64,000 nucleotides of DNA, taken from positions 654,044 through 718,043 of the forward strand of contig NZ_JAPNTZ010000002.1 in assembly GCF_026626335.1 (NCBI RefSeq), in the 5' to 3' direction. Origin of the DNA: Paractinoplanes pyxinae (lineage in GTDB: Bacteria; Actinomycetota; Actinomycetes; Mycobacteriales; Micromonosporaceae). Every line of letters begins with the position of its first letter. The stretch's first letter is position 1. A model generated the notes under the pieces. That model saw only the letters and a program-made list of their open reading frames with translations. It had not been told where the DNA came from and searched no databases. The position numbers were made by a program, and so were the translations under genes. Shown piece by piece: positions 35,553-44,707 of this stretch.

Positions 35553-37967
35553 ATGCGACCTTCTTCCGAAACCCCCGACGGCGCCCTGTTCGCCGTGCCT
35601 GCCACGCGCCCGCCCGCCGAGTCCCGGCCGCGCCCCAAGCGCGACCCCGAGGCGCTGCTGACCGGCCTCAACGGCCCCCAGCGGGACGCGGTCACCCATG
35701 CCGGCTCGCCGCTGCTCATCGTGGCCGGCGCCGGCTCGGGCAAGACGAGGGTGCTCACCCATCGCATCGCCTATCTGCTGGCCGAGCGGGACGTCCACCC
35801 CGGCCAGATCATCGCCATCACGTTCACCAACAAGGCCGCGGGCGAGATGAAAGAGCGGGTCGCCCACCTGGTCGGCCCCCGGGCCCGGCTCATGTGGGTG
35901 TCGACGTTCCACTCGGCCTGCGTGCGCATCCTGCGGGCCGAGCACGAGCACGCCGGCCTCAAGAGCAGCTTCTCGATCTACGACGCGGACGATTCGCGCC
36001 GCCTGATGACGCTGGTGATCCGCGAGCTCGATCTCGACCCCAAGCGGTACTCGGCGCGCAGCCTGGCCGCCCAGGTCTCCAACCTGAAGAACGAGCTGGT
36101 CGAGCCGGAAGAGTTCAAGGACAAGGCCAAGGGCCCGAACGAGCGGGCCGTCGCCGAGGCGTACGAGCTCTATCAGCGCCGCCTCCGCGAGGCCCACGCG
36201 CTCGACTTCGACGACATCATCATGAGCACCGTCCACCTGTTCCAGTCGCATCCCCACGTCGCCGAGGCCTATCGTCGCCGCTTCCGCCACGTCATGGTCG
36301 ACGAATACCAGGACACCAACCACGCGCAGTACATGTTGGTGAAAGAGCTGGTGGGGGTTAAGGGAGGCGAGGTCGAGCCGGCCGAGCTGTGCGTGGTGGG
36401 CGACGCCGACCAGTCGATCTACGCCTTCCGCGGCGCCACCATCCGCAACATCCTCGAGTTCGAGCGCGACTACCCCGACGCCCGCACCATCCTGCTCGAG
36501 CAGAACTACCGCTCGACCCAGACGATTCTGTCCGCGGCCAACGCGGTGATCGACCGCAACACCTCCCGCAAGCCCAAGCGGCTCTGGAGCGACCAGGGCG
36601 CCGGCGAGCAGATCGTCGGCTACGTGGCCGACACCGAGCACGCCGAGGCCGACTGGGTCGCCCGCGAGATCGACCGGCTGGGCGACAAAGAGGGCGTGCG
36701 CCCCGGCGACGTGGCCGTCTTCTACCGTACGAACGCTCAGTCCCGTGTTTTCGAAGAGGTGTTCATCCGCGTCGGCCTGCCCTACAAGGTGGTCGGCGGC
36801 GTCCGGTTCTACGAGCGCAAAGAGGTCCGCGACGCGCTGGCCTACCTGCGCGCCGTGGTCAACGACGACGACACGGTGAGCATCCGCCGCGTACTCAACA
36901 CGCCCAAGCGCGGCATCGGCGACAGGGCCGAGGCCTGTGTCGAGGCGCTGTCCAGCCGCGACCGCGTCTCGTTCGGCCAGGCGCTGCGCCGGGCCAAGGA
37001 CGCGCCCGGCATCTCGACCCGCGCGGCCAACAGCATCGCCGACTTCGTCCAGCTGCTCGACGACCTGCGCGAGATGTCGGCGACCGCCCCGCCCGAAGAG
37101 GTTCTTGAGGTCGCCCTCCAGCGGTCGGGCCTGCTCTCCGAGCTCGAGGAAAGCCTCGACCCGCAAGACCAGGGCCGGGTGGAAAACCTGCAAGAGCTCG
37201 TGAGCGTGGCCCGCGAGTACACCGAGCGCGTCGAGGCCCAGGCCGACGAGGACGACGAGGCGCCCGCGGCCACCCTGGCCGGCTTCCTCGAGCAGGTGGC
37301 GCTGGTGGCCGACGCCGACCAGCTGCCCGACGACGACCCCGACCACCAGGGCGTGGTCACGCTGATGACGCTGCACACGGCCAAGGGCCTCGAGTTCCCG
37401 GTGGTCTTCCTGACCGGCCTCGAGGACGGCGTCTTCCCGCACACCCGCGCCCTCGGCGACAACAACGAGCTCGAAGAGGAACGCCGCCTGGCCTACGTGG
37501 GCATCACCCGCGCTCGCCAGCGGCTCTACCTGTCCCGCGCGGTCACCCGGGGCGCGTGGGGCCAGCCGCAGTACAACCCGCCGTCCCGCTTCACCGACGA
37601 GCTGCCGCCCGAACTGGTCCGCTGGGAACGCACCGGCGGTTCCTACACCTCCTGGTCGGGCACGGGCGGCGGGGTGGGTGGTCGCGGTGGCGGCGATCGC
37701 TATCGCGGCGGGGGTTTTTCCGGCGGTACGCCCAAGGCGCAGCAGCTGGCGAGCCGGCTCGGCATCGACGGCAGCAAGCTGTCGACGGCGAGCGAACTGC
37801 GCCAGGCGCCCAAGGTCTCGGCCGGCGACCGCGTCAACCACCAGCGCTACGGCCTGGGCCGGGTGGTCTCGGTCGAGGGTCAGGGCCCCGGCGCCCGAGC
37901 CCAGATCGACTTCGGCGACCAGGTGATGTGGCTGGTGCTCCGCCACGCCCCGATCGAAAAGATCTAG
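35553..37967 (+). CDS. pcrA: ATP-dependent DNA helicase PcrA/UvrD type
   Basis: From the ATG at 35553 the protein has 804 residues. Superfamily 1 helicase motifs are all present: motif I AGAGSGKTRVLTHR (58-71), II VDEYQDTN, III GDADQSIYAFRGA, IV LEQNYRST, V VTLMTLHTAKGLEFP, VI VGITRARQRLYL. The C-terminal ~60 residues (VSAGDRVNHQRYGLGRVVSVEG) form the Tudor-like domain that in PcrA/UvrD binds RNA polymerase. No ribosome site precedes the ATG; TAGACT at 35537-35542 suggests a nearly leaderless mRNA. The frame opens upstream to 35424 but without similarity. Confidence 0.94.
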   Translation: MRPSSETPDGALFAVPATRPPAESRPRPKRDPEALLTGLNGPQRDAVTHAGSPLLIVAGAGSGKTRVLTHRIAYLLAERDVHPGQIIAITFTNKAAGEMKERVAHLVGPRARLMWVSTFHSACVRILRAEHEHAGLKSSFSIYDADDSRRLMTLVIRELDLDPKRYSARSLAAQVSNLKNELVEPEEFKDKAKGPNERAVAEAYELYQRRLREAHALDFDDIIMSTVHLFQSHPHVAEAYRRRFRHVMVDEYQDTNHAQYMLVKELVGVKGGEVEPAELCVVGDADQSIYAFRGATIRNILEFERDYPDARTILLEQNYRSTQTILSAANAVIDRNTSRKPKRLWSDQGAGEQIVGYVADTEHAEADWVAREIDRLGDKEGVRPGDVAVFYRTNAQSRVFEEVFIRVGLPYKVVGGVRFYERKEVRDALAYLRAVVNDDDTVSIRRVLNTPKRGIGDRAEACVEALSSRDRVSFGQALRRAKDAPGISTRAANSIADFVQLLDDLREMSATAPPEEVLEVALQRSGLLSELEESLDPQDQGRVENLQELVSVAREYTERVEAQADEDDEAPAATLAGFLEQVALVADADQLPDDDPDHQGVVTLMTLHTAKGLEFPVVFLTGLEDGVFPHTRALGDNNELEEERRLAYVGITRARQRLYLSRAVTRGAWGQPQYNPPSRFTDELPPELVRWERTGGSYTSWSGTGGGVGGRGGGDRYRGGGFSGGTPKAQQLASRLGIDGSKLSTASELRQAPKVSAGDRVNHQRYGLGRVVSVEGQGPGARAQIDFGDQVMWLVLRHAPIEKI

Positions 37968-37986
37968 CCCGTACGCCGAGAGCCCC

Positions 37987-38128
37987 GCCCGCCCAGCGCG
38001 GTGCGGCGCACCCGGCCCGCCCAACGAGGAGCGGCGCATCCGGCCCGAGCCGGCCCGCGCAGCGAGGTGCGGCCCACCCGGCCCGAGCCGGCCCGCCCAG
38101 CGGCGAGCGGCCCGCCGGGCCGGAGCCG
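37987..38128. repeat. Four imperfect tandem GC-rich repeats
   Basis: Units at 37987-38014 (28 bases, short), 38015-38052, 38053-38090 and 38091-38128 (38 bases each) start GCCCGCCCAGCG or similar and end CCCGAGCCG. They lie between convergent pcrA and the M23 gene. No spacers, so not a CRISPR array. Confidence 0.75.
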
Positions 38129-38146
38129 GCCGTGGGGCGGGGAGGG

Positions 38147-38977
38147 TTAGCAGCCGGGCACGGTGACGCCGTGGGCACGCAGCCAGGCGGTGGGCTCGAT
38201 CGGGTTCTTGTAGAAGCCCTGGTGCACCTCGAAGTGCAGGTGCGGCCCGGTCGAGTGGCCGGTGGAGCCCTCGTTGCCGATCTGCTCGCCGGCCTCGACC
38301 CGCTGGCCCTCGTGGACGGCGATGGCCGACATGTGCCCGTAGTGGGTGAGGTAGCCGTTGCCGTGGTCGATCAGCACGGCCAGGCCGTAGCCCTGCGCCT
38401 CGCCGGCCCGCACGACGACGCCGGGGCCCGCGGCCAGGATCGGCGAGCCGTCGGGCGCGGCGATGTCGACGCCCGCGTGCAGGCGTCCCCAGCGCTGGCC
38501 GTAGCACGAGGTCACCCGGCCGGTCGGATTCGGGTTCACCCATCCGGTGGCGGCCGGCGTCTTCATCCTGGCCGGGGGCGGGGCGACCAGACGGGTCTTG
38601 AGCTTGCGCGGGGTGCCGGCGGCCGTGCCCGCGGCCGGGGGCTTCCACGGGCTGTCGTCGACCGGGGTCGCGGCGTCGGGTTCGGGCGCGGGGGCGGCCG
38701 TGACAAGGGCGACCGGGGCGGCCGAGCCGGCGGCCGTGGCGGCCGCGGCGCCACCGGCCACGCCGGTGACGAGGGCGCCGCTCAGCGCGGCGGTCAGCAA
38801 GACAGCGCGCCCGCGGTCACTCTGCAGCGGGTTGATCGCGGCGAGGGAGGTGCGCAGCGGGCTGGCGGCGGCGAGAGAGGTGTGCAGCGGACCGGCCGAG
38901 GAAAGCGGCGCGCGGTGCCGCCCGGCCTGTTCCCGGCGGTGTCGCCCGGCGGAACGGGTCTCGGCTTGAAACGCCAC
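38147..38977 (-). CDS. M23 family peptidase, first of two
   Basis: From the GTG at 38977 (GGGAGG, 9 bases upstream) the protein has 276 residues. It has a basic N terminus with repeated short SLAAxxPL units, an export helix (about 65-85) and a C-terminal LytM-type domain with the zinc motifs H-x-G-x-D (LHAGVDIAA) and H-x-H (GPHLHFEVH), plus GYLTHYGHMS. Such enzymes cleave peptidoglycan peptides. The TTG at 38986 is an alternative start. A structured 5' region overlaps its ribosome site. Confidence 0.9.
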   Translation of the reverse strand: MAFQAETRSAGRHRREQAGRHRAPLSSAGPLHTSLAAASPLRTSLAAINPLQSDRGRAVLLTAALSGALVTGVAGGAAAATAAGSAAPVALVTAAPAPEPDAATPVDDSPWKPPAAGTAAGTPRKLKTRLVAPPPARMKTPAATGWVNPNPTGRVTSCYGQRWGRLHAGVDIAAPDGSPILAAGPGVVVRAGEAQGYGLAVLIDHGNGYLTHYGHMSAIAVHEGQRVEAGEQIGNEGSTGHSTGPHLHFEVHQGFYKNPIEPTAWLRAHGVTVPGC

Positions 38978-38990
38978 GCGGCACAACCTC

Positions 38991-39034
38991 CCAGGCAGAA
39001 CTGATCACCGACATCTGCCTGTCGGCCTGCCTGG
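38991..39034 (-). promoter_or_regulatory. Nested hairpin before the ribosome site of the M23 gene
   Basis: CCAGGCA/TGCCTGG (38991-38997 with 39028-39034) encloses CCGACA/TGTCGG (39008-39013 with 39020-39025). The outer stem ends next to the GGGAGG ribosome site and includes its first bases (CTGGGAGG). This could control translation of the hydrolase. It is too short for the known c-di-AMP riboswitch. Confidence 0.4.
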
Positions 39035-39086
39035 AGAGATGTTGAAGAGGTACGGCCCGGTTCAACCGGGTTGCAACCGAAGCGGG

Positions 39087-39824
39087 TCAGGAAGCGGCGG
39101 CCATGCCGGCGTACACCGACTCGACCTGGAGCTTGATGTCGACGCCGCGCTGGCGCAGGAACGGGATCGGGTCGGTCGGCGCGCCGTCGACGTGGATCTC
39201 GATGTGCAGGTGGGTGCCGTACGAGGCGCCCGTGTTGCCGACCTGGCCGATGACCTGCCCGGCCTTGACGACGTCGCCCTTCTTGACGAGCACCCGCCGC
39301 GAGTGGGCGTAGATGACCTCGTTGCCCTCGTTGTCCTCGACCGTGATCGCGTAGCCGTAGGCGCCGAAGTAGCCCGCCTGGGTGACCTTGCCGGCGTGGA
39401 TCGCCTTGAAGGGCAGACCCTCGGAGGCGGCCAGGTCGATGCCGGCGTGCAGCTTCTCCCACCGCATGCCGTAGCCGGAAGTGAAGGTGTATTGCTCGAG
39501 GGGGAGCAGCCAGACGTCGGCCGCGGCCTGCTCGGCGCTCACCTTGGTCTTGGCCGCCGAGTCGCGGCTCTCGCCACGCGAGGCGGCGTCGGCGCCGGCG
39601 TCGCGCTCGGCCAGGGCCTCGGCCGCCACCTGGTTGCCACCCAGACCCTTGAGGGCCTGCGGGTCGACCTGCTTGGCGTCGGGCATGTTCGAGGCGCCCA
39701 TGGCAACCACACCGGCCCCGGCGAAGGCGGCGGTGACGGCGATGGCGTAGCGGCTGCGCGGAGGGGTGGGTACGCGGCGACGACCCCGATAACGATCGGG
39801 CTCAGACGACAAGCGCTGGCGCAC
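39087..39824 (-). CDS. M23 family peptidase, second of two
   Basis: From the GTG at 39824 (GGAGGG 6 bases upstream) the protein has 245 residues: an arginine-rich N terminus, an export helix (about 28-45), an Ala/Glu-rich helical linker with coiled-coil character (about 60-110), and a LytM domain with LHAGIDLAA and GTHLHIEIH zinc motifs. It is a paralog of the preceding gene but only the catalytic domain is alike. Upstream of it is a candidate promoter. Confidence 0.9.
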   Translation of the reverse strand: MRQRLSSEPDRYRGRRRVPTPPRSRYAIAVTAAFAGAGVVAMGASNMPDAKQVDPQALKGLGGNQVAAEALAERDAGADAASRGESRDSAAKTKVSAEQAAADVWLLPLEQYTFTSGYGMRWEKLHAGIDLAASEGLPFKAIHAGKVTQAGYFGAYGYAITVEDNEGNEVIYAHSRRVLVKKGDVVKAGQVIGQVGNTGASYGTHLHIEIHVDGAPTDPIPFLRQRGVDIKLQVESVYAGMAAAS

Positions 39825-39935
39825 GAACAACCCTCCGTCGGTGGCAAAGGTGCGGTGTTCCCGAGGCCGAACTTCCGGTGAATCGAGGCCATCCGCGCCG
39901 TCAGATCAGTGTTAACCGGTTGACAGCCGGGAGCC

Positions 39936-39964
39936 ACGGTAGCCAAACGTCTGCCGGGTCACAA
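39936..39964 (-). promoter_or_regulatory. Candidate promoter of the second M23 gene
   Basis: On the minus strand TTGTGA (39964-39959) and TACCGT (39941-39936) are spaced by 17 bases, giving a leader of about 105 bases. The 388-base gap 39825-40212 holds no ORF with family similarity; the stretch 40055-40100 is A-rich (AGTAAAAAACAG) and may hold the promoter of the B12-binding gene, which I could not define. Confidence 0.4.
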
Positions 39965-40212
39965 GTCGAAGCGCCAAATCGCTGACAGTTCCTGGTCCGC
40001 ATTGCTCAGTGAATGTCCGAATTAACGGCCTTTCTTGAAGAAACGTTCGCGCACGCGGAGTAATGGAGTAAAAAACAGAAAGTGAGGTGACGCAGAATAC
40101 AGTTTCGGTCACCGCAGGTGATCACGGGTTCGGTGCGGCATCTGTTTCGCGGCGGCCCGGCAGGTTACCGTTCGTTCAGGTGACAACGCGGTCAGTGGCT
40201 CGGAGGGTCAGG

Positions 40213-40617
40213 ATGCAAGCACGGATCAGGGTGGTCGTCGCGAAGCCGGGGCTGGACGGGCACGACCGCGGGGCCAAGGTGGTGGCCCGGGCGCTGCGCG
40301 ACGCCGGCATGGAAGTGGTCTACACCGGCCTGCACCAGACGCCGGAGCAAATCGTCGAGACGGCCATCCAGGAGGATGCCAACGCGATCGGTTTGTCCGT
40401 TCTGTCCGGGGCACACATGACATTGTTCCGGCGTGTAGTTGAGCTGTTGGCAGAACGTGACGCTCGCGACATCGTCGTATTCGGGGGCGGCATCATCCCG
40501 GCCGACGACATCGCGGAATTGGAAAAGCTCGGGGTGTCCCGCATTTTCACTCCGGGCGCCACTACCGCGTCCATCATCGAATGGGTACGCGCCAATGTCT
40601 CATCGCCGGTGGTGTGA
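40213..40617 (+). CDS. Stand-alone cobalamin (B12)-binding domain protein
   Basis: The 134-residue protein starts at ATG 40213 with GGAGGG upstream. It is a single B12-binding domain of the methylmalonyl-CoA mutase C-terminal type: DGHDRGA gives the D-x-H-x2-G signature with the cobalt-ligating histidine, SVLSGAH and GGGIIP contact the nucleotide tail. In actinobacteria such small subunits partner a separate mutase large subunit; none is nearby, so it acts with a gene elsewhere. Frame extends upstream without similarity. Confidence 0.9.
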   Translation: MQARIRVVVAKPGLDGHDRGAKVVARALRDAGMEVVYTGLHQTPEQIVETAIQEDANAIGLSVLSGAHMTLFRRVVELLAERDARDIVVFGGGIIPADDIAELEKLGVSRIFTPGATTASIIEWVRANVSSPVV

Positions 40618-40648
40618 CCTGCCGCTACGCGACAATTGAGGGCAAGGG

Positions 40649-40686
40649 GAGAGGCCGGACGCACCCCTCACACGTCCGGCCTCTCT
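40649..40686 (+). terminator. Terminator after the B12-binding gene
   Basis: A perfect 13-base stem (40649-40661 with 40673-40685) with an 11-base loop, ending CTCTCTAT. The following 330 bases up to sucC contain only short hairpins (CGATGCCC/GGGCATCG at 40692 and 40732; GGTGTGC/GCACACC at 40832 and 40845), which may belong to the sucC leader. Confidence 0.75.
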
Positions 40687-41018
40687 ATGCACGATGCCCC
40701 GCCGCCACCCCTCGACCGACAGGGCATCGGCCGCCTGCGCGCCGGTTCGCCTCAGCGTTCCGACATCACTCTCAACGACGCCTCGGGGACGGGGTTACGG
40801 CCCTTTCTTCCCGGTGGTCACACCAACCCCGGGTGTGCGGTCTTGCACACCGTGCACCCGCGCCTCCGAAGCGACCGCCCCGGTCGCTAGTCTGCGAATG
40901 ATGGCCCGAAGGGCCGAAGACTCTTTACGCCGGCGACGCCGCTTGGCCGCCGCGCACACAGGTCGGGACGCAACGGTGCGGCTTGCCGGCGCTTGGCGTC
41001 GCGAGCGAAAGGAGACAC

Positions 41019-42197
41019 GTGGACCTGTTCGAATACCAGGGGCGCGACCTCTTCGAACGGCACGGGCTGCCCGTGCTGGGCGGTGGCGTCGCCGAGACCC
41101 CGCAGGAGGCCCGGGCGATCGCCGAGCGGCTCGGCGGCAAGGTCGTCGTCAAGGCGCAGGTCAAGGTCGGCGGCCGCGGCAAGGCGGGCGGCGTCAAGCT
41201 GGCCGACGGGGCCGACGAGGCCGAGGCTCGGGCGACCGACATCCTGGGCATGGACATCAAGGGCCACACGGTGCACAAGGTGATGCTGGCCGAGACGGCC
41301 GACATCAAGGAGGAGTACTACTTCTCCTACCTGCTCGACCGGGCCAACCGCACCTTCCTCTGCATCGCCAGCGTGGCCGGCGGCATGGAGATCGAGACGG
41401 TCGCCGAGGAGCAGCCGGACCGGGTCGCCAAGATCGCTATCGACGCCGTCAAGGGTGTCGACGAGGCCAAGGCCCGCGAGATCGTGGCCGCGGCGCAGTA
41501 CCCGGCCGAGGTGGCCGACCAGATCGTCGAGATCGCGGTCAAGCTCTGGCAGGCCTTCGTCGCCGAGGACGCCACCCTGGTCGAGGTCAACCCGCTGGCC
41601 AAGGTGGGCGACGGCCGGGTGCTCCTGCTCGACGCCAAGATCACCCTGGACGAGAACGCGGCCTTCCGGCACCCCGACCACGAGGCGCTGATCGACCAGT
41701 CCGCGGTCGACCCGCTGGAGCAGGCGGCCAAGGCCAAGAACCTCAACTACGTGAAGCTGGACGGCGAGGTCGGCATCATCGGCAACGGCGCCGGCCTGGT
41801 TATGTCCACTCTCGACGTGGTGGCGTACGCGGGTGAGCAGCACGGGAACGTCAAGCCGGCCAACTTCCTGGACATCGGCGGCGGCGCCAGCGCCCAGGTG
41901 ATGGCCAACGGCCTCGAGATCGTGCTCGGCGACCCCGCCGTGAAGTCGGTCTTCGTCAACGTCTTCGGCGGCATCACCGCCTGCGACGAGGTCGCCAACG
42001 GCATCATCCAGGCCCTCGCCCTGCTCGGTGAGCGCGGCGAGACGGTGACCAAGCCGCTCGTGGTGCGCCTCGACGGCAACAACGCCGAGGCCGGCCGGGC
42101 CATCCTCGACGGCGCGAACAACCCGCTGGTCGAGCGAGTAGACACGATGGATGGAGCGGCCGCACGCGCCGCCGAGCTCGCGTTTGCGGGGAAGTGA
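41019..42197 (+). CDS. sucC: Succinyl-CoA synthetase (ADP-forming) beta subunit
   Basis: From the GTG at 41019 (AAAGGAG upstream) the protein has 392 residues. It starts [18 protein letters not shown], the conserved SucC N terminus, and has the ATP-grasp domain ([21 protein letters not shown]) and the ligase domain ([22 protein letters not shown]). With SucD it makes ATP from succinyl-CoA in the TCA cycle. sucD begins 5 bases downstream. Confidence 0.96.
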   Translation: MDLFEYQGRDLFERHGLPVLGGGVAETPQEARAIAERLGGKVVVKAQVKVGGRGKAGGVKLADGADEAEARATDILGMDIKGHTVHKVMLAETADIKEEYYFSYLLDRANRTFLCIASVAGGMEIETVAEEQPDRVAKIAIDAVKGVDEAKAREIVAAAQYPAEVADQIVEIAVKLWQAFVAEDATLVEVNPLAKVGDGRVLLLDAKITLDENAAFRHPDHEALIDQSAVDPLEQAAKAKNLNYVKLDGEVGIIGNGAGLVMSTLDVVAYAGEQHGNVKPANFLDIGGGASAQVMANGLEIVLGDPAVKSVFVNVFGGITACDEVANGIIQALALLGERGETVTKPLVVRLDGNNAEAGRAILDGANNPLVERVDTMDGAAARAAELAFAGK

Positions 42198-42202
42198 CTG
42201 TC

Positions 42203-43084
42203 ATGGCGATTTGGCTCACCAAGGACTCCAAGGTCATCGTCCAGGGCATGACCGGCTCCGAAGGCTCCAAGCACACCCGGCGCATGCTGGCCGCGGGCAC
42301 CAACGTGGTCGGCGGCGTGAACCCGCGCAAGGCCGGCACGACCGTCGACTTCGACGGCACCGAGCTCCCGGTCTTCGCGAGCGTCGGCGAGGCCATGAAA
42401 GAGACCGGCGCCGACGTGTCGGTCATCTTCGTGCCGCCGGCGTTCACCAAGGCCGCCGTGATCGAGGCCATCGACGCCGAGATCCCGCTGGCCGTGGTCA
42501 TCACCGAGGGTGTGCCGGTGCAGGACTCGGCCAACTTCTGGGCCTACAACGTCGACCGTGGTCAGAAGACCCGGATCATCGGCCCGAACTGCCCGGGCAT
42601 CGCCTCGCCGGGCGCCAGCAACGCCGGCATCATCCCGGCCGACATCACCCCGGGCGGGCGCATCGGCCTGGTCAGCAAGAGCGGCACGCTGACCTACCAG
42701 CTGATGTACGAGCTGCGCGACTTCGGTTTCTCGACCGCGGTCGGCATCGGCGGCGACCCGATCATCGGCACCACGCACATCGACGCGCTGAAGGCGTTCC
42801 AGGACGACCCCGACACCGACGCGATCGTGATGATCGGTGAGATCGGCGGCGACGCCGAGGAGCGGGCGGCCGAGTTCATCAAGGCCAACGTCACCAAGCC
42901 GGTGGTCGGCTACATCGCCGGCTTCACCGCCCCGCCCGGCAAGACCATGGGCCACGCCGGCGCGATCATCTCGGGTTCCGCGGGCACCGCGGACGCCAAG
43001 AAGGCCGCGCTCGAGGCCGCGGGCGTCAAGGTCGGCAAGACGCCGAGCGAGACCGCCCGGCTCATGCGCGAGGTCATGAGCTGA
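42203..43084 (+). CDS. sucD: Succinyl-CoA synthetase alpha subunit
   Basis: The 293-residue protein starts [20 protein letters not shown] at ATG 42203; an overlapping GTG at 42194 would add three residues. CoA-binding Rossmann domain first, then the ligase domain with the phosphohistidine loop near [14 protein letters not shown] (histidine in MGHAGA). Forms the enzyme with SucC. Confidence 0.96.
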   Translation: MAIWLTKDSKVIVQGMTGSEGSKHTRRMLAAGTNVVGGVNPRKAGTTVDFDGTELPVFASVGEAMKETGADVSVIFVPPAFTKAAVIEAIDAEIPLAVVITEGVPVQDSANFWAYNVDRGQKTRIIGPNCPGIASPGASNAGIIPADITPGGRIGLVSKSGTLTYQLMYELRDFGFSTAVGIGGDPIIGTTHIDALKAFQDDPDTDAIVMIGEIGGDAEERAAEFIKANVTKPVVGYIAGFTAPPGKTMGHAGAIISGSAGTADAKKAALEAAGVKVGKTPSETARLMREVMS

Positions 43085-43091
43085 CCACGCC

Positions 43092-43154
43092 ACAGCCGCC
43101 GGCGCGCCGTCGTCCGGGTCCCCGCGACCCGTTCGGCGGCGCGCCGCTGTTTTT
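43092..43154 (+). terminator. Rho-independent terminator after sucD
   Basis: ACAGC and GGCGCGCC on the left pair with GGCGCGCC and GCTGT on the right, with a 4-base bulge, an inner CGGGT/ACCCG helix and a TTTTT run (43150-43154). perM starts 40 bases later, so it has its own promoter or depends on read-through. Confidence 0.75.
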
Positions 43155-43194
43155 GCCATGCCGTACCGGCTCCGGCGTGGAAAAGTAGTCGCCG

Positions 43195-44601
43195 ATGTCC
43201 AGCACTCCCGAGCGTCCCGGCGACTCGGACGACCCCGTGGTCGCCGAGCCGGATCAGGTCGCCCGCGACACCGAGGCGATCGATGTCGTGAACTCGACCG
43301 GCGCCGTGCCCCGGGACACGGAAGCTGTCGAGCGGGAACAGCGCACCGTCCTGGTCGACGACAAGGTGCTGGCCAACCGCGAGACGGTGCGGCTGCCCGC
43401 CCAGCGCCGCCCGCCGCCGGGCCCGCGCAGCCGCGCCCCGCTGCCGGTGGCGGCGGCCTTCGCCACGCTCTGGGCCGCCCTGCTGTCGTACCTTCCGGTC
43501 GCCGCCGTCATCGGGCTCGCCCGTACGCTGGAGGGCAGCGGCGGCCTGGCCGGCGCCGCGCACGCCGGGCTGGCCGGCTGGATGCTCGGGCACGGCGTGC
43601 CCATCGGCACCTCGATCGGCGCCCTCGGGCTGGCCCCGCTGCTGCTCAGCATGCTGGTCGTCTGGCGGCTCAACCGGGCCGGCCTGCACGTCACCCGGGC
43701 CGTGGGCGCCCGCCGCACCGGTTCCACCGTGCGTGCCCTGTCGGTGGCCTTCGCCATCGCGCTGTCGTATTCGCTGCTGGGCTCGGTCCTCGCGCTCGTC
43801 GTCGACGGCAAGGGCACCGAGGTCACGCCGGGCCGGGCCGCGCTCAACTTCTTTCTGATCGGCCTGGCCGGGGCGCTGGCGGGTTCGCTGCGCGGCACCG
43901 ACGCGCTGCGCGTATGGGCCGGCCGGCTGCCCGCTGTGCTGCGGCACGGCGTACGCACCGGGGTCATCGCCGCCCTGCTGGTGCTCGCGGCCGGCGCGGC
44001 GGTCACCGGGCTCTCGGTGGCGCTGGGCGGCGGCCAGGCGGCCGACATGATCTCGGCGTACCGCACCGGAGTGGCCGGGCAGGCCGGCATCACGCTGGTC
44101 AGCCTCGCGTACGGGGTGAACGGCTCGGTCTGGGCGGCGGCCTACCTGCTGGGCCCGGGCTTCGCGCTCGGCACCGGCTCGATCGTGCGGCTCACCGAGG
44201 TGACCGTCGGCCCGCTGCCCACCCTGCCGCTGCTGGCCGGTCTGCCCAACGGGCCGATGGGCGCGGGCGGCACCCTGCTGCTGGCCCTGCCCGTGCTGGC
44301 CGGCATGGCCGCGGGCTGGCTGTTCACGCTGCGCCTGATCCGTGAGGCCAAGCAAGCCGACGGCGGATCGAAAGAGGTCGCCTGGTCGCTGGTGATCGGC
44401 GGCGGCCTGATCGCCGGCCCGGTGGCCGGGCTGCTGCTGGGCCTGGCGGCCAAGTTCTCCGGCGGTTCGCTGGGCGACGGCCGGTTGGCGACGATCGGCC
44501 CCGACCCGTGGGCGGTGGGCCTGCTGGCGGCGGTGGTGCTGGCCGTAGCCGCGGCCCTCGGCGCAACAGCGGCGCGAATGATCCGTACGCCCAAAGCCTG
44601 A
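43195..44601 (+). CDS. perM: Cell division membrane protein PerM (DUF6350)
   Basis: The 468-residue protein has an acidic/Arg-rich cytoplasmic N terminus of about 75 residues and then about eleven hydrophobic helices. The order sucC-sucD-perM-purN-purH is that of M. tuberculosis (Rv0951-Rv0957, with PerM as Rv0955), where PerM supports cell division. No catalytic motif is seen. The last ~43 bases of the gene are duplicated just after the stop. Confidence 0.82.
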   Translation: MSSTPERPGDSDDPVVAEPDQVARDTEAIDVVNSTGAVPRDTEAVEREQRTVLVDDKVLANRETVRLPAQRRPPPGPRSRAPLPVAAAFATLWAALLSYLPVAAVIGLARTLEGSGGLAGAAHAGLAGWMLGHGVPIGTSIGALGLAPLLLSMLVVWRLNRAGLHVTRAVGARRTGSTVRALSVAFAIALSYSLLGSVLALVVDGKGTEVTPGRAALNFFLIGLAGALAGSLRGTDALRVWAGRLPAVLRHGVRTGVIAALLVLAAGAAVTGLSVALGGGQAADMISAYRTGVAGQAGITLVSLAYGVNGSVWAAAYLLGPGFALGTGSIVRLTEVTVGPLPTLPLLAGLPNGPMGAGGTLLLALPVLAGMAAGWLFTLRLIREAKQADGGSKEVAWSLVIGGGLIAGPVAGLLLGLAAKFSGGSLGDGRLATIGPDPWAVGLLAAVVLAVAAALGATAARMIRTPKA

Positions 44602-44667
44602 AGCCCGGGCGCAACAGCGGCCCGGATGATCCGTACGCCCAGGGCATGAAGAACCAGGGCATGAAGA
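44561..44667 (+). repeat. Tandem duplication of the 3' end of perM
   Basis: 44561-44603 and 44609-44651 match at 38 of 43 bases (period 48). The second copy lies outside the gene. Inside it, CCAGGGCATGAAGAA is itself repeated (44639-44653 and 44654-44668). The first copy carries the stop codon. Confidence 0.75.
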
Positions 44668-44668
44668 A

Positions 44669-44693
44669 GGGGACGCCCGAAGCGGGCGTCCCC
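44669..44693. terminator. Hairpin between convergent perM and DUF4190 genes
   Basis: A perfect 10-base stem GGGGACGCCC/GGGCGTCCCC with a 5-base loop. No clear T run on either side; likely a shared terminator by position. Confidence 0.55.
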
Positions 44694-44707
44694 TCGAATC
44701 ACCGGGC

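Noticed and set aside
37987..38128. Possible CRISPR array
   Set aside because: The repeats are directly adjacent with no unique spacers, only four units, and no cas genes are present.
35436..38648. 1070-codon open frame on the minus strand opposite pcrA
   Set aside because: It is a codon-position shadow of pcrA and M23: the composition is Gly/Arg/Val/Leu-rich with no domain, while pcrA has every helicase motif.
39825..39990. c-di-AMP (ydaO) riboswitch before the second M23 gene
   Set aside because: Expected because of the gene type, but the conserved blocks are absent and the leader is only about 105 bases from the candidate promoter.
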